From the NCBI GenBank assembly GCA_038501625.1, contig JAZAYU010000085.1, forward strand, positions 1,217,193-1,281,192: a DNA stretch of 64,000 nucleotides, in the 5' to 3' direction. This document shows, piece by piece, positions 44,733 through 56,912 of this stretch. The position numbers and the translations under genes are program-made. The number at the start of each line of letters is the position of its first letter. Position 1 is the stretch's first letter. A model generated the notes under the pieces. That model was given only the letters and a program-made list of their open reading frames with translations, did not search any database and was not told the origin of the DNA. This DNA is from Corbicula japonica. Taxonomy: Eukaryota > Mollusca > Bivalvia > Venerida > Cyrenidae.

Positions 44733-47423
44733 ATCGTGGATTAACTTTCTGTAAATTAAAATTTTTTGAATGTTTCCCAACATGCTCGAAATTGTTGTTA
44801 TTTACACTTATATCGCCGTCACCAAACGATTACATGACCCCCAATAACTTAAATTAATGTTTCTTTCATATATATTGACCTCGTTCATGGACTGAAAGGT
44901 CGAAGTAAATGGTTTCTTCATTTTTAGATTGTCACACATCTTGTTGACAGTGTCAATCCTTTTTGGAATCGCTTATGGATTCAGAACTACAAGGCTTTCA
45001 ATTTGTTTATGTTTTTCAGTGAACTGAACTCTGTGCAAACAACTCTTTGCAAAATTTTACAGATTTGAAACTTTTGAATAGCATTTTTAATTTCATAGAA
45101 CTATTTTATTGTAGCTGATTTATATCTTTCATTTTTTTTTCAAATTTGATAATAAAAAAAAAGAAACTTTCATTTTTTTCAGTGAAATATCGATTTTATT
45201 TCTCTCGTGCACACAAAAAACTGCATTTTTTCACTTCACTTGGTGATTAAATAGCTTTTTACGCTCGTATGGTATCTTTCTGGTATAGCTTTAATATTAC
45301 CAGCCGAGTTGCAAATGACAACTAGTTTTTAAATCAAGTTCAAGAAATGTGTCATTTCGACATTCTTTTTTCCTTTTAATCTATATTTTAATCAGGGAAA
45401 AGCGACGTTAATTATGTTTAGCCATTATTTTTTAAGAGTGATAGGTTAATATTTCGTTGCTTTTTATATTTAAGTAATTGGCCATTAGCAGTTTCCATTA
45501 AGTTCCACCAGAGATGAAGGCGGTTTTTAATTACATTCACTAATGTTTTCTCTTTAATATTAAAATACGTTGGATAAAGAAACGCTGTATGACAATATAT
45601 ACAATATTTTGCAAACGCGTTGATAAAAATAGTGAACTTCTGCCAAGCATTTATCAGGGTTACATTGCACGTGTTACTGTTTTGAATGCCGCTTTAGGTT
45701 ACACTACAGTAATTCAGGTGGCTCGGGAACCAGTCAATTTTGTCTAGGGTTTGTGCGGACCATTAGATAAAGTAATTCTGTGATTGGTTGAAAATGCAAA
45801 AGCAGAATAAAAAATATTAAATAGCTATGTGAAAATGCACAGTGTATAGGAGAAGTTGAAACAAAACATTTGCATTTTTATTTTGAGAGTATGAAAATTT
45901 TTATCTTTAAAAATGGGTATTATTTTGGACAAAGTGAAACTGAAAGTGGCGCAAATCTGAGGGTGGTGGTATTCCAGTGCATGTCGCGAAAAAGTTTACT
46001 GGTTACGCTATATTTTTGTTGTGTTTTTATGATGTCTCTAGTTTAGTTTTATTTGCAAAAGTAAGATTTTAAGGCCTTGATCCAATAGCTAATTCAGAAT
46101 AGGAGATGAAGCTATACTGGGAGTCTATGGGAAATGAATTACTGTAGTCTAACCATTATGGGATAGCGTAAAGATGTCTCCGGGGTAAAGCGTGAAATGG
46201 AAAAACTAGAATCATCTACAAAGTTTACCATGCGTTTCTTTATCCCTTGAATATATTTTATTACAGTTAACCCTTGTACAGTTAAAATACTGGCAAAAAA
46301 CATCGCATTTCAAAATTTGGACCTTATTCAAGAAATCACACTTTATAATGAACTGTTTTGGGTAATTTTTAAACATTATAGTCCAGTTGGTAAAAACATG
46401 CTATGTAATCCCAAAAGAACGTCTAGTTATATTTCGGATTGCCATATTAAATAGTTTTGTTTCGTTTGTGTATCTGTTTGTTTGTTGTTGTTTTTTGGTT
46501 TGTTTGTGTGTTGTTTTGTTTGTTTGTTTTTGTTTGTCTGCAAATATAGATATATTTTTAATTCGAGTTTTTGTTTCATGTCGTGTTTCTTTTTTTTGAA
46601 ACATTAATTAAATTATCAAGAATATTCGAAAGAAGAGAATACGTATGATTTAAGAGGCAGACAGGGTTTCCACAAAAATCAGAATATTGTAAATATTACA
46701 AATAAATAATATGAAGTCACACTGACAGACATAAACCAAACACATCCACGCGACGACTAAATAAATTAAGATTTTCTCTTTCTTTCTAAAACAAATACAG
46801 TCTTACAATTGTTTAACGAAATTCACTACTCATACTCATCAAAATAATTATTTCCGTGTATTTCATAACGTATGACACGAACTGACAATGTATTTTGAGA
46901 AAAGCGAGAAAAAAAAAACAAAGAAAATAAAGCTCGCATAATCACTTTATATGTACTGTCATTGCAAAGAAACAATAATAACATGCAAAGTTCAATAAAG
47001 TATTACCAGGCACGCGTATTGAACGACGCTCGACAATGGTCACAAATGTTGTTCATGATCTGAAACACATGGAACCTAAAGACTGTCAGTTGAAAATGTG
47101 ATTTCAACTGGATGAAAGAGCGATTTCAAGGTAATTTCAACATACGAAAGTGTCTGTGTTGGTCTCCTAAATACCTAATGGTTAAGTTTAATTAAGAATA
47201 TTTTTACAATGAGGCACCGGCCGTAAAAGTAATAGCTGTTTCACTGGCAATATTACATTTTTATTTTGACACAAACGATTTTGTGTACCAGCTAAAAGAA
47301 TTTTTCGTTTGCCGGTGACAACTGAACAAGCCAAAGTTCAGAGGAGCGGATCAAAACAATACATGTTTTTAGCCGGAATTTGATATTGAGGAGTCTCCCA
47401 AATGTTACATTTTATTTCTGTAA
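44733..47423. other. AT-rich region; GTTT-rich simple repeat at 46456-46540
   Basis: No gene recognised. A run of TTTG/TTG units at 46456-46540 causes Cys/Val/Phe-rich frames on one strand and Lys/Gln/Thr-rich frames on the other. Confidence 0.5.
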
Positions 47424-47902
47424 TTGATAACGTGTCGGACATATGTTAATATGGTCATATTTGCCAGGGAAATAAGACAGCGATGTTTTATGTTTAGTTG
47501 GGGAAAAAAGTCAACTGCACTTTATCATTTATTTTTCAGAACTGCACTTTACCATAAGGGATATTTGCTAATTTTGCTGCGAAATAGTGTTTTAAAATTG
47601 TCTTGGGACATGAAATTTAGAATGGAATTTAATTTTTGGTGGGATTACAGACAAAACTACCTTTCTTGGCGAAAAACACACACAATGACAAATTTCCCTG
47701 CACTTTACCCTAAAAATTCTTGCTTATTTCTCGCCGATTCAGTTTCCATGACTGAGGTAACTTGTGTTCCACTAAGAGTTTATATTCCATCTGGGTACCA
47801 AAAGATTCGGAAAAATGTGTAGCAGGTTCTTAGCTATATCTCAATTTTACGAGTTATTTATTAAATGAGTAAAAGTAAAAAACTTACCAATTTTCATCCA
47901 AG

Positions 47903-47930
47903 ATGGCGGAATTTGTTTACAAAATGTATG
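47903..47930 (+). CDS. Candidate short first coding exon
   Basis: AAGATGGCGG, which is both a strong start context and a YY1-like initiator motif, opens MAEFVYKMY and is followed at once by a near-consensus donor G|GTAAGG. Such a layout is common for first exons of animal housekeeping genes, but no downstream exon was identified in the next several kilobases. The opposite strand also has a donor-like TTG|GTAAGT just upstream. Unspliced, the frame stops after 18 codons. Confidence 0.2.
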
Positions 47931-50900
47931 GTAAGGTGCAGTTTGATTACCCACCCTGATTACAAGGTCATTGCAATTATTTTCGCGTTTGCGTGACGCG
48001 CTAGCAATTCGAAAATTCGGTCATTAAGCTGAGGAAGACTGAAGTTAATTCACAAGCATTATTCAACAAAGAAAGACAATCCCTTGCCTATTGATTAAGG
48101 CGTTCATTGTACTTGATAAAAATGAAAAAGTACGTGTTTAATACGTAAATGGTGTGCCTATAATTTGTGAACTGTGTGAACTCGGAAACTACCGTTTTAT
48201 TCTCCGAGTTATAAATTCTGGAATAAAAAAGATTAATTTTGTTGAAGTTAGTTTTCTCCGTTTACGAACCTTTTTTGAAAGCAGTGCATTAAAATGTCGT
48301 TTGTTTCAGTCAGTCTATTTCTGACCTTTCTCAAGATCAAACAGATTGTAATTATATCATGTCACGGAAGGTTTATAAAACATTGTGTCGTTAGCGAATC
48401 GAATGCGTTTCTTAATTTATTGGAAAGGCCTTCTTTGTTAAGGTTTAATGTTAGGTATAGGGAAACACAAATGTTTTTCTTAATAAAACTGTCTCCCCAT
48501 GCTTAGATGTGTCTTCTGGAAGTTAAAAAAGTCAATTCTTGAAATGACGTCATAAAAGAGAATCAGACGACTTTGATTATTATACATTTTGCGATAATTA
48601 GTAAATATTTAAGTCAAAATTTGTAAAAATTAAATTAGTTGTACTTTTCCATTTAACACAAACAATTCGGTTTCCAGTGAATAAAGACCTTTAGCTGCCA
48701 ACTAACCCCTCCATCTTTGGGGAGATTTCGAAGGGTATGTTTTCTGAAACCCTATAACATTCTAGGCATTTTGCTTTTTTGCACTCTTGCGAGTGGGGAG
48801 TTTTTCGGGAACGCCTTTTTTAATAAGTCACATTTGAGAAAAGTTTATGTAAGTATGAACTATTTGGCAATTATACAGATTATTAAAAAACTATTTTTAC
48901 TACACCATGAGGTTGTTATGTAAACTTAACATAAAAACCTAGTATAATATGATGTATGAAACATTTCTTTTTGCAGGAGCAAGTAACTTCAAATAATGTG
49001 TGTTTTATAAGTTTTATTAGTGAAATATATTAAGTTATTAACAGAAATAAAAGGTCAGTATTTAAATGTAATAAAGTCACATTTAGACACAGTTCTTTTT
49101 GAATGTATATAAATAAAAACATATATTTGGAAATACCAAAAAAGAACTTAAAATCTCAAAAATGCAATAAAACATCTCAAACTTGACAAAAAAAACATAA
49201 TCTTTAAATAAAAATATAAAGAAATAAACTCCTGAAAACATCTTTTGGATTAAGAGGTAAACTTGTTTTAAACATTTTGTAAATATCCGTTATTTTATAG
49301 TTAAATGTTATATCATATTATGCTTCTGGCTAATAACTTTGAAGTTTTGATTTTAATGTTGTAACTACACCTCTTCCTGAACTCTAAAGGTTATTTAACG
49401 ATACAACATAAATAAAAATTAATACCATATTAGAAATCACCAACATTAAATATGTTACCCATTTGACTTATTTTACCAATTTTAGTTATTGCACAATGGC
49501 GATATAAACAACATATTTTCTTTCATGATTAATTGTGACAATAATGTATTTTATGTAACCAACTAACATGACCCTGCTATTAGTTAGTAAAATCTTAAGA
49601 TAAAATGTCCGTTTTAATTTCCTTTAAATTCGGAAGAAGAATTGTGTATAAGTATCTTTATTTAGTATATAAGTCAATTGTTTGCAATTTATGTATCCTT
49701 TAAGTATTATTTAATATATAAGAATTTATGTTACAAAATTTAATTAAGGTATTGGTGCTGGTGATATTAAACAGTAATATATTATAATTAAAATGTTGTT
49801 AAACTTTAGAGGGTGTTGATCTGTGGACTGTTCAATATGTCTTGAAAGAAATGTGTGTAATGTAGATTGTACTTTTTTTTACAAATTTTCAAATCGACAA
49901 TAAAGCAATCAGTATGACTAAATGATAACATCGTAGTAAAGCTTATATTCACAGTTTTACAAAGTTTTAAGTTGTTGCATTCATCCTTAAGCTAAGTCCA
50001 GATGCTCTCAATTAAGACCGATAACAATCGTTCAAGCAAAAAGCAAAATGTAAACTACAATGATTGTAAATATGCTTAAAGCACTAAACTGTTCTATTAA
50101 TTCTTTTTCTCATCTTATAATATTTTACCTAGATATTTTACTTAAATAATTGGCAAAAATAATAATAAAATAAAGCAAGAAAACTGCAAACAATTAATTT
50201 GAATTTTGATAAATTGATATTGCATATTTAATTGGCTTTTAATGTTATGTTAAAGTTGTTCTATAAAAATTTTAAAAGCTACTTAATTTAAACTTCACAC
50301 GAATTAGCTAATAAAACTATCTGATTTCAGAACAAAAGGAATAGAATTATTATGTATACATAAAAAGTCAGCATGTCTATCAGATTATTATTATCTCATT
50401 CCATAGATTGACACTCACTTTAGGATGTTACTCTTAAACAATTATTGGTCTTTAAAAAACATTGTTTTACAAGTACAAAGATACTTAAGCTTTCTCTATA
50501 CATTGGAAACTGAAAAAAAAGAATTTTCATTAAATACAATTTTTTGTTCTTACTTTACATGTTTTATTTAATGGTAGCATTAGTTATCATTGCTTTTAAA
50601 GAGCAGAACTGAATATTTCAACTCTGTTTTAGTTACTATAGTTTACAGAAAGGTCATATTTATATTATTATATAATGAATGACTCTACGGTGATATAAAA
50701 CAAACTATAATCCTGTTCAAAGCTGTTGAAATAATGTCTTTTCTTTATTCTAAGTCATTTTTTTCTTCAATTAAATTAAGTAACATATTATTAATTTGTT
50801 TTACACTTTTCAGAGCAATATTTATATCACCCGTAGTTCATCTCTTTTTAACTTCAGAATTCTAAAAGTTATTCTTGCAGAATGTTCCTGTAATCATTTA

Positions 50901-51852
50901 ACCCACAAATACATTGTACTTTGTCAATATTGTAACTTCAGATTTACATGTTATGGACGGTTTGAATGTACAAATTGGTCAAATTTAAACACTTTAACAT
51001 TCCTAACCCTAAAACATACTTTCAGTATACTATTAACTATAAAATATTTATTATTTTATAATTTAATATAAAACGATTGCATAGATGTGATAGATGTGTA
51101 ATAAGATTTTTTCGTACAAAAACATCAGCTTTAGGGAAACTACTAAAAGTTGTCTAACACAATTATTTAATTACACAATATATTTCATGCTTGTTCACTC
51201 GAAAAAAGTATGTTTAAATAAGCATTAGGTAACACATTAGATTATATTTTAATTATTACTTATGTCCGTGTGATTTTTCAGAAAAAGAAACCCAAAATGT
51301 TTCATGTTGTAACATTACGATTTTTCATAAATAGAAACCCAAAAAATTAATGTTTCATGGTGTAACATTTTCCTAAAACAAACCATCCTAGAGGTAACTT
51401 TCTGACTTAAAATATTTAATCTTTTGAGGGTAATGTATGTAACACACTAAAAGTTATGTAAGAGAGACAATTTTGAAATGAAAACTAACCTCAATCAACA
51501 GAGAATACTTTCACCTTTATATAAGCTTTGTTAAATCTTAGCGTGAACAAATCAGAATTGAAGGTTCAAAATCCTTATAATTTTTCTACAAATTTTAGGG
51601 GTAGCATATTAAACCTCCGTAACACCCTTATGTCCCACTAGCCAGAATGCAAACTGACTGCAAAATTATCCGGGACATAACAGGCTTTCTGAGGGGAAGA
51701 GAGACCTCATATATTATGGGAAAAGTTTTTGTGTTTTTAACGTTCCAGAATGGTAACCTCCCCTAGCAGTCGCAAAAACTGAAGAGGTAATTTTAATCCT
51801 AATGAAAAATTGATAATAATATGTTTTTTTTTTTCAATGTGGAATAATAATA
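47931..51852. other. Very AT-rich region without identified gene
   Basis: From about 48.9 to 51.6 kb the sequence is exceptionally AT-rich with no domain-bearing frame, RNA gene or bounded transposon. If the candidate exons at 47903 or 52516 are real, this could be intron or intergenic spacer. Confidence 0.45.
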
Positions 51853-51914
51853 TGGTGTATTGCTCAGTGAATATGATGCTTGCCTATCACGCGAAGGCCG
51901 TTCAAGCCACACAC
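51853..51914 (+). repeat. tRNA-Gly-like fragment
   Basis: GGTGTATTGCTCAGTGAATA then GCTTGCCTATCACGCGAAGG and GTTCAAGCC resemble the D-arm, anticodon arm and B box of tRNA-Gly in order. The acceptor ends do not pair and the loop would read ATC rather than a glycine anticodon, so it is a pseudo-tRNA or SINE head. Confidence 0.45.
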
Positions 51915-52440
51915 TATTAGGAATTATAATTGTTTTTGTAATTATATTATTAAACAATGCAAATAAATATAAGCCACCCTTCTAAGCCTTTTGTAAGTTG
52001 TTTTTCTACGAACTCCATCAGAAATCAAGCTCATAGACAAAGTTTATTATATGCATCTGCTTAACTGCTCTATATATCCCTTTTCATAAAGCGACTTTTT
52101 ATAAAGCGAATTGAAAATCTTTATAAACACCATTTATCCTTTTAAAGGTATGTCTTGTTTAAATGCAAATGTTTTAGTCTAAACGATGTGTCAGAAATAT
52201 CGAACATTTCTAGAAAATAGTCAGTCAAAAAGATACTGCTGCTTTTCATTGATAAGGTATTCATATTTACGCATGTATGTTGTTTTGGCACAACAAAACT
52301 GCTATTCTTCAAATTAATTATAAAGAAATCAAACTAAGATAATGTGTTATCCCATAAACCTAATATAAAAAACACAATGCACAATTTTAAGATTTTTATT
52401 CCAATTAAATGATTGTATTAAAGGAAGTATATTGTACTCC
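51915..52440. other. Unassigned interval
   Basis: AT-rich, nothing identified. Confidence 0.4.
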
Positions 52441-52448
52441 TATAAAAG
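52441..52448 (+). promoter_or_regulatory. Candidate TATA box
   Basis: TATAAAAG lies 75 bp before an ATG in good context at 52516, placing a start site near 52470 and leaving a leader of about 45 bases. In such AT-rich DNA a TATA match alone is weak evidence. Confidence 0.25.
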
Positions 52449-52515
52449 CATGAAGTCTTACATATGACGCTAGAGGGCATGACTGAAAGCCCCTTGTTCT
52501 CGTATATTTAATCAG

Positions 52516-52569
52516 ATGGCCGCTAATTATGAGAAGCAGAAACCTTTCAAAGAAGTGAAAGGAGTGGAC
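52516..52569 (+). CDS. Candidate first coding exon or chance frame
   Basis: CAGATGGCC opens MAANYEKQKPFKEVKGVDK, a lysine-rich, protein-like stretch, followed by AAA|GTGTGT as a possible donor. The unspliced frame continues to 52812 as 98 codons, but the later part (Leu, Ser, Asn, Phe-rich) looks like translated intron. The upstream TATAAAAG adds some support. No family is recognised. Confidence 0.25.
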
Positions 52570-53276
52570 AAAGTGTGTGACTGCAATTATACTCAGTTCT
52601 ATCTCTCATTATCTAATTCTCTTGGCAATAATTATTTTTTACTCTCTCAAGCTCCCTTGCGTGAGAAGTTCAATAGAAGCGAATCCCATTTGCATATTTC
52701 TAATCTGTTTTATAAACCGTGTTCAGCGCACAGTGTTTTTATTTGCTTTTTTCCAGTGAATAATATTAATTTATTTCGCAGTGAAATAAAATGGGTAATT
52801 TTAATGAATTAACTCGTGAAAACCAAAAAAGGTATCATATATTTTATTTCGTGGCTACGCCACATGTACAAATATCAGTTTCTAGTGATTATTTGTTAAA
52901 AAAATGAGAGTTCCATTTATAGCATTAAAACCCAGATATTTATCCCACATTTATTTAAACTATCGCGAAAACTTTTTTATTTACCAAACATCTATCAATA
53001 GAAGCGGATATTCGGAGCTATTTTTGTCCGGGATTGGGAAGAGATAACCAAGGGATATTAGGCATCCTATATTTAAAGTCTAGGGTAACGGAAGTCCCGT
53101 AATTCCGGACATATCCCGAGAAAGAGGATACCATTATTTTACCTCATATAAGTGATAAAATATTTTAATAAAATACATTAATTTCACAACGACAGTAAAG
53201 AAAGAAGGCAAAAGACCATATAAAGACAGAAGGCTAAAGTACGAAGTTACGAAAAAAAGAGAAAAACACAAAGTAA
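52570..53276. other. Unassigned interval ending in AAAGAAAG-rich DNA
   Basis: A weak inverted pair TGTCCGGGATT / AATTCCGGACA spans about 53026-53110. From 53199 the sequence becomes AAAGAAAGAAGGCAAAAG-type, the same purine-rich repeat that resumes at 54471 beyond the Harbinger-like element. Confidence 0.45.
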
Positions 53277-54468
53277 AACCCCGGTCACATTAAGGCGTAC
53301 CTGCTGTTGCGCCGGGTCTACGCCTGGAAAATCAGAAAATTTTGGAGATTTCGCACAGCAAGCGCTCGCCTGTGGTACGATTTTTTGACGGCGTAGCCCC
53401 CTCTCCACAGGCGCACGCCAAAGTTTTCCATGTAAAACTTTTTTCCACGACTGTCACGATTTTAGCCCTCGCAGGTTGTTGCGCACTACCTGCACGCTGC
53501 CTGAACCTTTGATGATCGCTCATCGCTTCAGTACCACGCCTTGTAGACGCCAAAACATGATGGTGGGAAGGGTTTCCCTTCCCGCGCTCGCTGCTCGCAC
53601 GCCCCCTGGTCAGGTAGGGCGCCTGTGTGGCTCAGTACATGCGCCTTAAGCGCACCTTAAGCGTGCCTTATGCGCACGCATGTTTACATGGTTTCTTGGT
53701 TTCGGTTTCGCCTCGTGGGACGAGCGCACTCTCATTTATCATTTTGGCACTGTTGAGGACAGACATATATTTTCTAAATTCTGTCAAATTTTCTTTACAC
53801 ATATTCAGAAGGGGGTCCCCAGTATTACCACAGTATTACAAGGACAGGGTGTAAGGATAGCAGTCATGCCTCCTAAAGGAAAAGGGAAGAAAAGGGTGCA
53901 GAAAAAAGGCCAAGATTTGGTGGAGGATGACACCAGAGAGGAGCAGGAGTCTCCTGAAGGCAGACCAGAGATCAACCTCGTTATTGGTGATGTTCCACAG
54001 GTTTCTCAGTTCCAGCCACTTCAGTTGGACCAGCCAGATGATGATTCTGATGGGACCAACAGTACCTGTTCTGTCACAATCGCAACGTAAATCGCACAGT
54101 GGAGGTACCCTGCATGTGCGCCTGTTGCTCCTGCAAGGCACACTGCATGTACCTCAAGCGTGCGATATTTAAAAAATCGTGCATGAAGCGCACGAGGCGC
54201 AAGATTGTGGTACAATATGTGTGCGCTGAGGGCAAGCTGCCCACGCCAGGCGCACGCCTCAAAAATTGTCACAGACGCAGACAATCGCAGCCATATGCGT
54301 GCCTGGCCTGCACCCTATGCGTACTACACGCTCAACAAGCCCACGCCAGCTGCACAAGATGAAACTTATGGTTTGAGGCGCAAGATCTTGGGCCTGCGAC
54401 CCCTACCTCCCAGAAATTTCAGAAATCGCACGACCAAAAAATCGTGCGCCTTTAATGTGACCGGGGTT
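53277..54468. mobile_element. PIF/Harbinger-like element, 1.19-kb deletion derivative
   Basis: The ends AACCCCGGTCACATTAAGGCG and the complement of TCGTGCGCCTTTAATGTGAC + CGGGGTT are inverted repeats of about 22-25 bp. The trinucleotide TAA is duplicated directly outside (53274-53276 and 54469-54471), matching the TWA target of PIF/Harbinger elements. Interior G+C is much higher than the surroundings and filled with GCGCACGCC-type words in both orientations. There is no transposase; it keeps one 74-codon reading frame. Confidence 0.75.
53866..54090 (+). CDS. Short basic/acidic protein remnant within the Harbinger-like element
   Basis: The ATG at 53866 (CAGTCATGCC) opens 74 codons: a basic start MPPKGKGKKRVQKKG, an acidic stretch VEDDTREEQESPEG, then EINLVIGDVPQVSQFQPLQ, QPDDDSDGTNST and a TAA stop. 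The frame is open further upstream, so the start is a choice based on this Met-Pro-Pro-Lys beginning. In family terms, PIF/Harbinger elements often carry a second gene for a SANT/Myb-like protein besides the transposase; this could be the N-terminal leftover of such a gene. No SANT domain remains visible. Confidence 0.4.
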   Translation: MPPKGKGKKRVQKKGQDLVEDDTREEQESPEGRPEINLVIGDVPQVSQFQPLQLDQPDDDSDGTNSTCSVTIAT

Positions 54469-54544
54469 TAAAGAAAGAAGGCAAACATAAGAAGTAAGGA
54501 AAGAAGGCAATTTGAAGAAGTAAAAATGAAACTGCCTCTATAGG

Positions 54545-54632
54545 GGAGCGAGTCCGTACCGTCACGGCGACAGCGCCTGCCATGCAAATCCAACAAAGCT
54601 ACCGACTGAGCTAGCCGAGACAAGCCCCAAAA
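54545..54632 (-). mobile_element. tRNA-derived SINE head
   Basis: Minus strand: GTCTCGGCTAGCTCAGTCGG (A box TAGCTCAGTCGG), GGCGCTGTCGCCGTGACGG and CGGACTCGCTCC at the B-box position. It is followed on that strand by the pyrimidine-rich tail. Confidence 0.7.
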
Positions 54633-54837
54633 CTAAGGCAAAAGAACGAAATTTAGAAATAAAGAACGAAGCAAAGAAAGAAGGCAAAAGACAAAAGTAA
54701 AGAGAGAATGCAATAGAAAAAAGAAACGAAAGAAATAAAAACAAACGAAGTAAAGAAAGAAGGCAAAATAACGAGGTAAAGAGAAAAGGAAAAGGAACGA
54801 AAAAAAGAAGGCAAAATGACACTGAAAGTAAAATGAT

Positions 54838-54937
54838 ACTGCCTTCACTGGGAAGAGAATCCGTACCGTCACGCCGACAGCACTTAGCCATGCAATTCCG
54901 ACAACGCTACCGACTAAGCTAGCCGAGACAACCCCCA
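54838..54937 (-). mobile_element. tRNA-derived SINE head
   Basis: Minus strand: GTCTCGGCTAGCTTAGTCGG, GGCTAAGTGCTGTCGGCGTG and CGGATTCTCTTCC. It is the closest relative of the copy 293 bp away, and flanks match as well, which suggests a tandem duplication of SINE plus tail. Confidence 0.7.
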
Positions 54938-55130
54938 ACAATGAACGCAAAAGAAAGAAGTTTAGAAGTAGGCAAGAGAACGAAGAAAAGAAAGAAGGCA
55001 AAATGGCAAAGCAAAAAAAGAAGGCAAAACAAAGCATAGAAAGATGGCGAAAGAACGAAGTAAAGATTAAACATGTTAAGGCAAACGAAAAAAAGGCAAA
55101 AGAATGAAGTAAAGAATAAAAGCAGGACTA

Positions 55131-56514
55131 ATCTTAATCATTTGAAAACCTGAAAAACAAAAGAACAAACTCACATTAACATTTTACATTTTGGTGAACT
55201 TTCTGGTGGTGTGGCTTGGTTGAAGTCGGAAAGTAAAGAGTAAATTAAAACATCAAAACTATTGAAAGCTTTAATTTAACAACGTCATATAATCATTGTG
55301 TTGTTTCAGATTTTATTTTTTTTTAATGAATGATTATTTTATATCATGCAAAATCTTAAAATTCCAAACTTCAAGCTAACTGCTTATTATTCGAAAATAA
55401 ACAAGTTGACAGAACAAAGGAAATTACCTGGTTTGTTTTGTAGTTTAAGAAAAAATAATTTTCTGTAATTTCATTATGTTTTAAGTAATAAATATCGTAT
55501 GCCGTTTTTGTTTTGTTTTTGTTTTTTGCCATGAGAACATTTAATAATTATTGGTTTCAAATAACGTGGTGAATTTTTCATTTTTTTATTGGATCTTCTG
55601 GATTTTTTTTGTATTTTGCGGTAGTTTAACTAATTAAATGCAAATTCTTCCTTTGAATTCTTTTTTTAGCTTTGAAAAAGCCAATGAATGTTTTTGTTAG
55701 TTGTATTATTTTAGTGAGTTTTCATAATACTTGTTTTTTTTTATGTTTTAACGACATTACACAACATCCAAAGAACAAGATAATTCTGGAGCTGTACGCA
55801 AGAATTATCATAAACCCCAGGTGAGGGTTTCCTCGCTTAATTCCATAGGATATGGCGGTTATCCGCAGGTAATATCTTATCCAACCAACGAACACAATAA
55901 TCAATTAAGGGACTTAGGAGGTAGTTTTGTTTTGTTTTACAGGAATCAATCAGACGTAACTGAAACATCCTTAAAATTTAGTTGGACTAGTTATACCCAA
56001 TTAATCACTCAGTTTTCCGTTTAGTAAGCATCAAAATTATTCAATGTAATATAAATATGAGAAAAATAATAAATTCAAGTTAGCACATTATTGATGTATA
56101 ACATCTAATACAGAGTTTTATCAATCTGAAAAAGAGATATTTAACGGGAGAAGTAGTTTTTTTTTGTAAAAAAAATAAATCTAATTTATTTAGTGTTTTG
56201 AGTTTTAAAAGACAACTTTCAAATGTAAAGACAATCTGAGCTTGTTTAAAAAATTATTTTCGGATTAAAAATTTGTATTGAATGTTATAAAAATCAATTC
56301 GAATTAACGTTTGTGCGAAAATCATGGTTAACCAGTGATATACGAATGATGCATAGATAGATATTGTGACAACATTTACAGAATAAGTGCAATACATGTA
56401 TAAGTTCGAAAAAACAGTTTTAGCAGATATTTTGCCATATACTCGTAAACAGTGTGGTTTCCATATTATTATCAAAATCAATAAACTACAGTTAAATTAG
56501 TGAAACCTGCTTAT
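55131..56514. other. AT-rich region without identified gene
   Basis: No recognised feature beyond T-rich runs. Confidence 0.4.
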
Positions 56515-56835
56515 CAGGATAGAGGATAGAGGAAAAGAGCAAAATTTTAAAGTAAAATAACATTTTCAAACGAAGCACCACAAACGATTAACGAAAAAGA
56601 GAATCAGATGTGTTAACTTAGCGCATTGGAATAGCCATTAGAAAAACAATTGCCAAATCATGTTCTCATTTGAACAAACAAGTAAAATTTGCCTTGATGA
56701 TTATAACCTCCAATCCACCAATCATCGTGACAATGGTGCTTGCAAATGCACAAACTCTTAAAAAACATAAGAAGCTAATGACATTGTGAAGCAGTGGTTG
56801 GTACTCAGTGACCTGACTGGGATCAGAACATCAGG
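56515..56835 (+). repeat. Family B element, degenerate
   Basis: Ordered remnants: CACAAACGATTAACGAAAAA, GAGAATCAGATGTGTTAAC, CATGTTCTCATTTGAACAAA, CTCCAATCCACCAATCA and AAGAAGCTAATGACATTGTG. The core hairpin is lost. Confidence 0.6.
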
Positions 56836-56836
56836 T

Positions 56837-56912
56837 CTGAAGGTTATAAAACTGAGATTGGAAAGTTCAAGTATCAAATCTCAAGCATCTGATTGGCTGA
56901 AATGGCGACTGG
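56837..56912 (+). repeat. Family A left-arm fragment
   Basis: CTGAAGGTTATAAAACTGAG to CTGAAATGGCGACTGG; truncated at the turn. Confidence 0.8.

Larger units (their letters stand above)
54471..55130 (+). repeat. AAAGAAAGAAGGCAAA purine-rich array containing two SINEs
   Basis: Degenerate units of AAAGAAAGAAGGCAAAAGAA and CGAAGTAAAG fill the interval except where two SINE heads sit, about 293 bp apart. Since the SINEs are on the minus strand, the array is their 3' tail: CTTCTTTCTTTACTTCGTTC-type units. Long Phe/Leu-rich minus-strand frames (54562-55037) are products of this tract. Confidence 0.8.

Noticed and set aside
47424..47822. 132-codon plus-strand open frame
   Set aside because: No domain or family recognised, AT-driven composition, and an internal CTGCACTTTA(T/C)C word repeated three times suggests repeat-derived DNA. 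A chance frame of this size is plausible in 64 kb.
53680..54090. 136-codon frame as a full gene
   Set aside because: The upstream half lies in Harbinger-like non-coding sequence and is less protein-like; only the part from 53866 is kept as a candidate.
54562..55037. Minus-strand Phe/Leu/Ser-rich frames resembling membrane proteins
   Set aside because: They are the complement of the AAAGAAAGAAGGC array plus SINE heads; the hydrophobicity is a by-product of the pyrimidine-rich tail.
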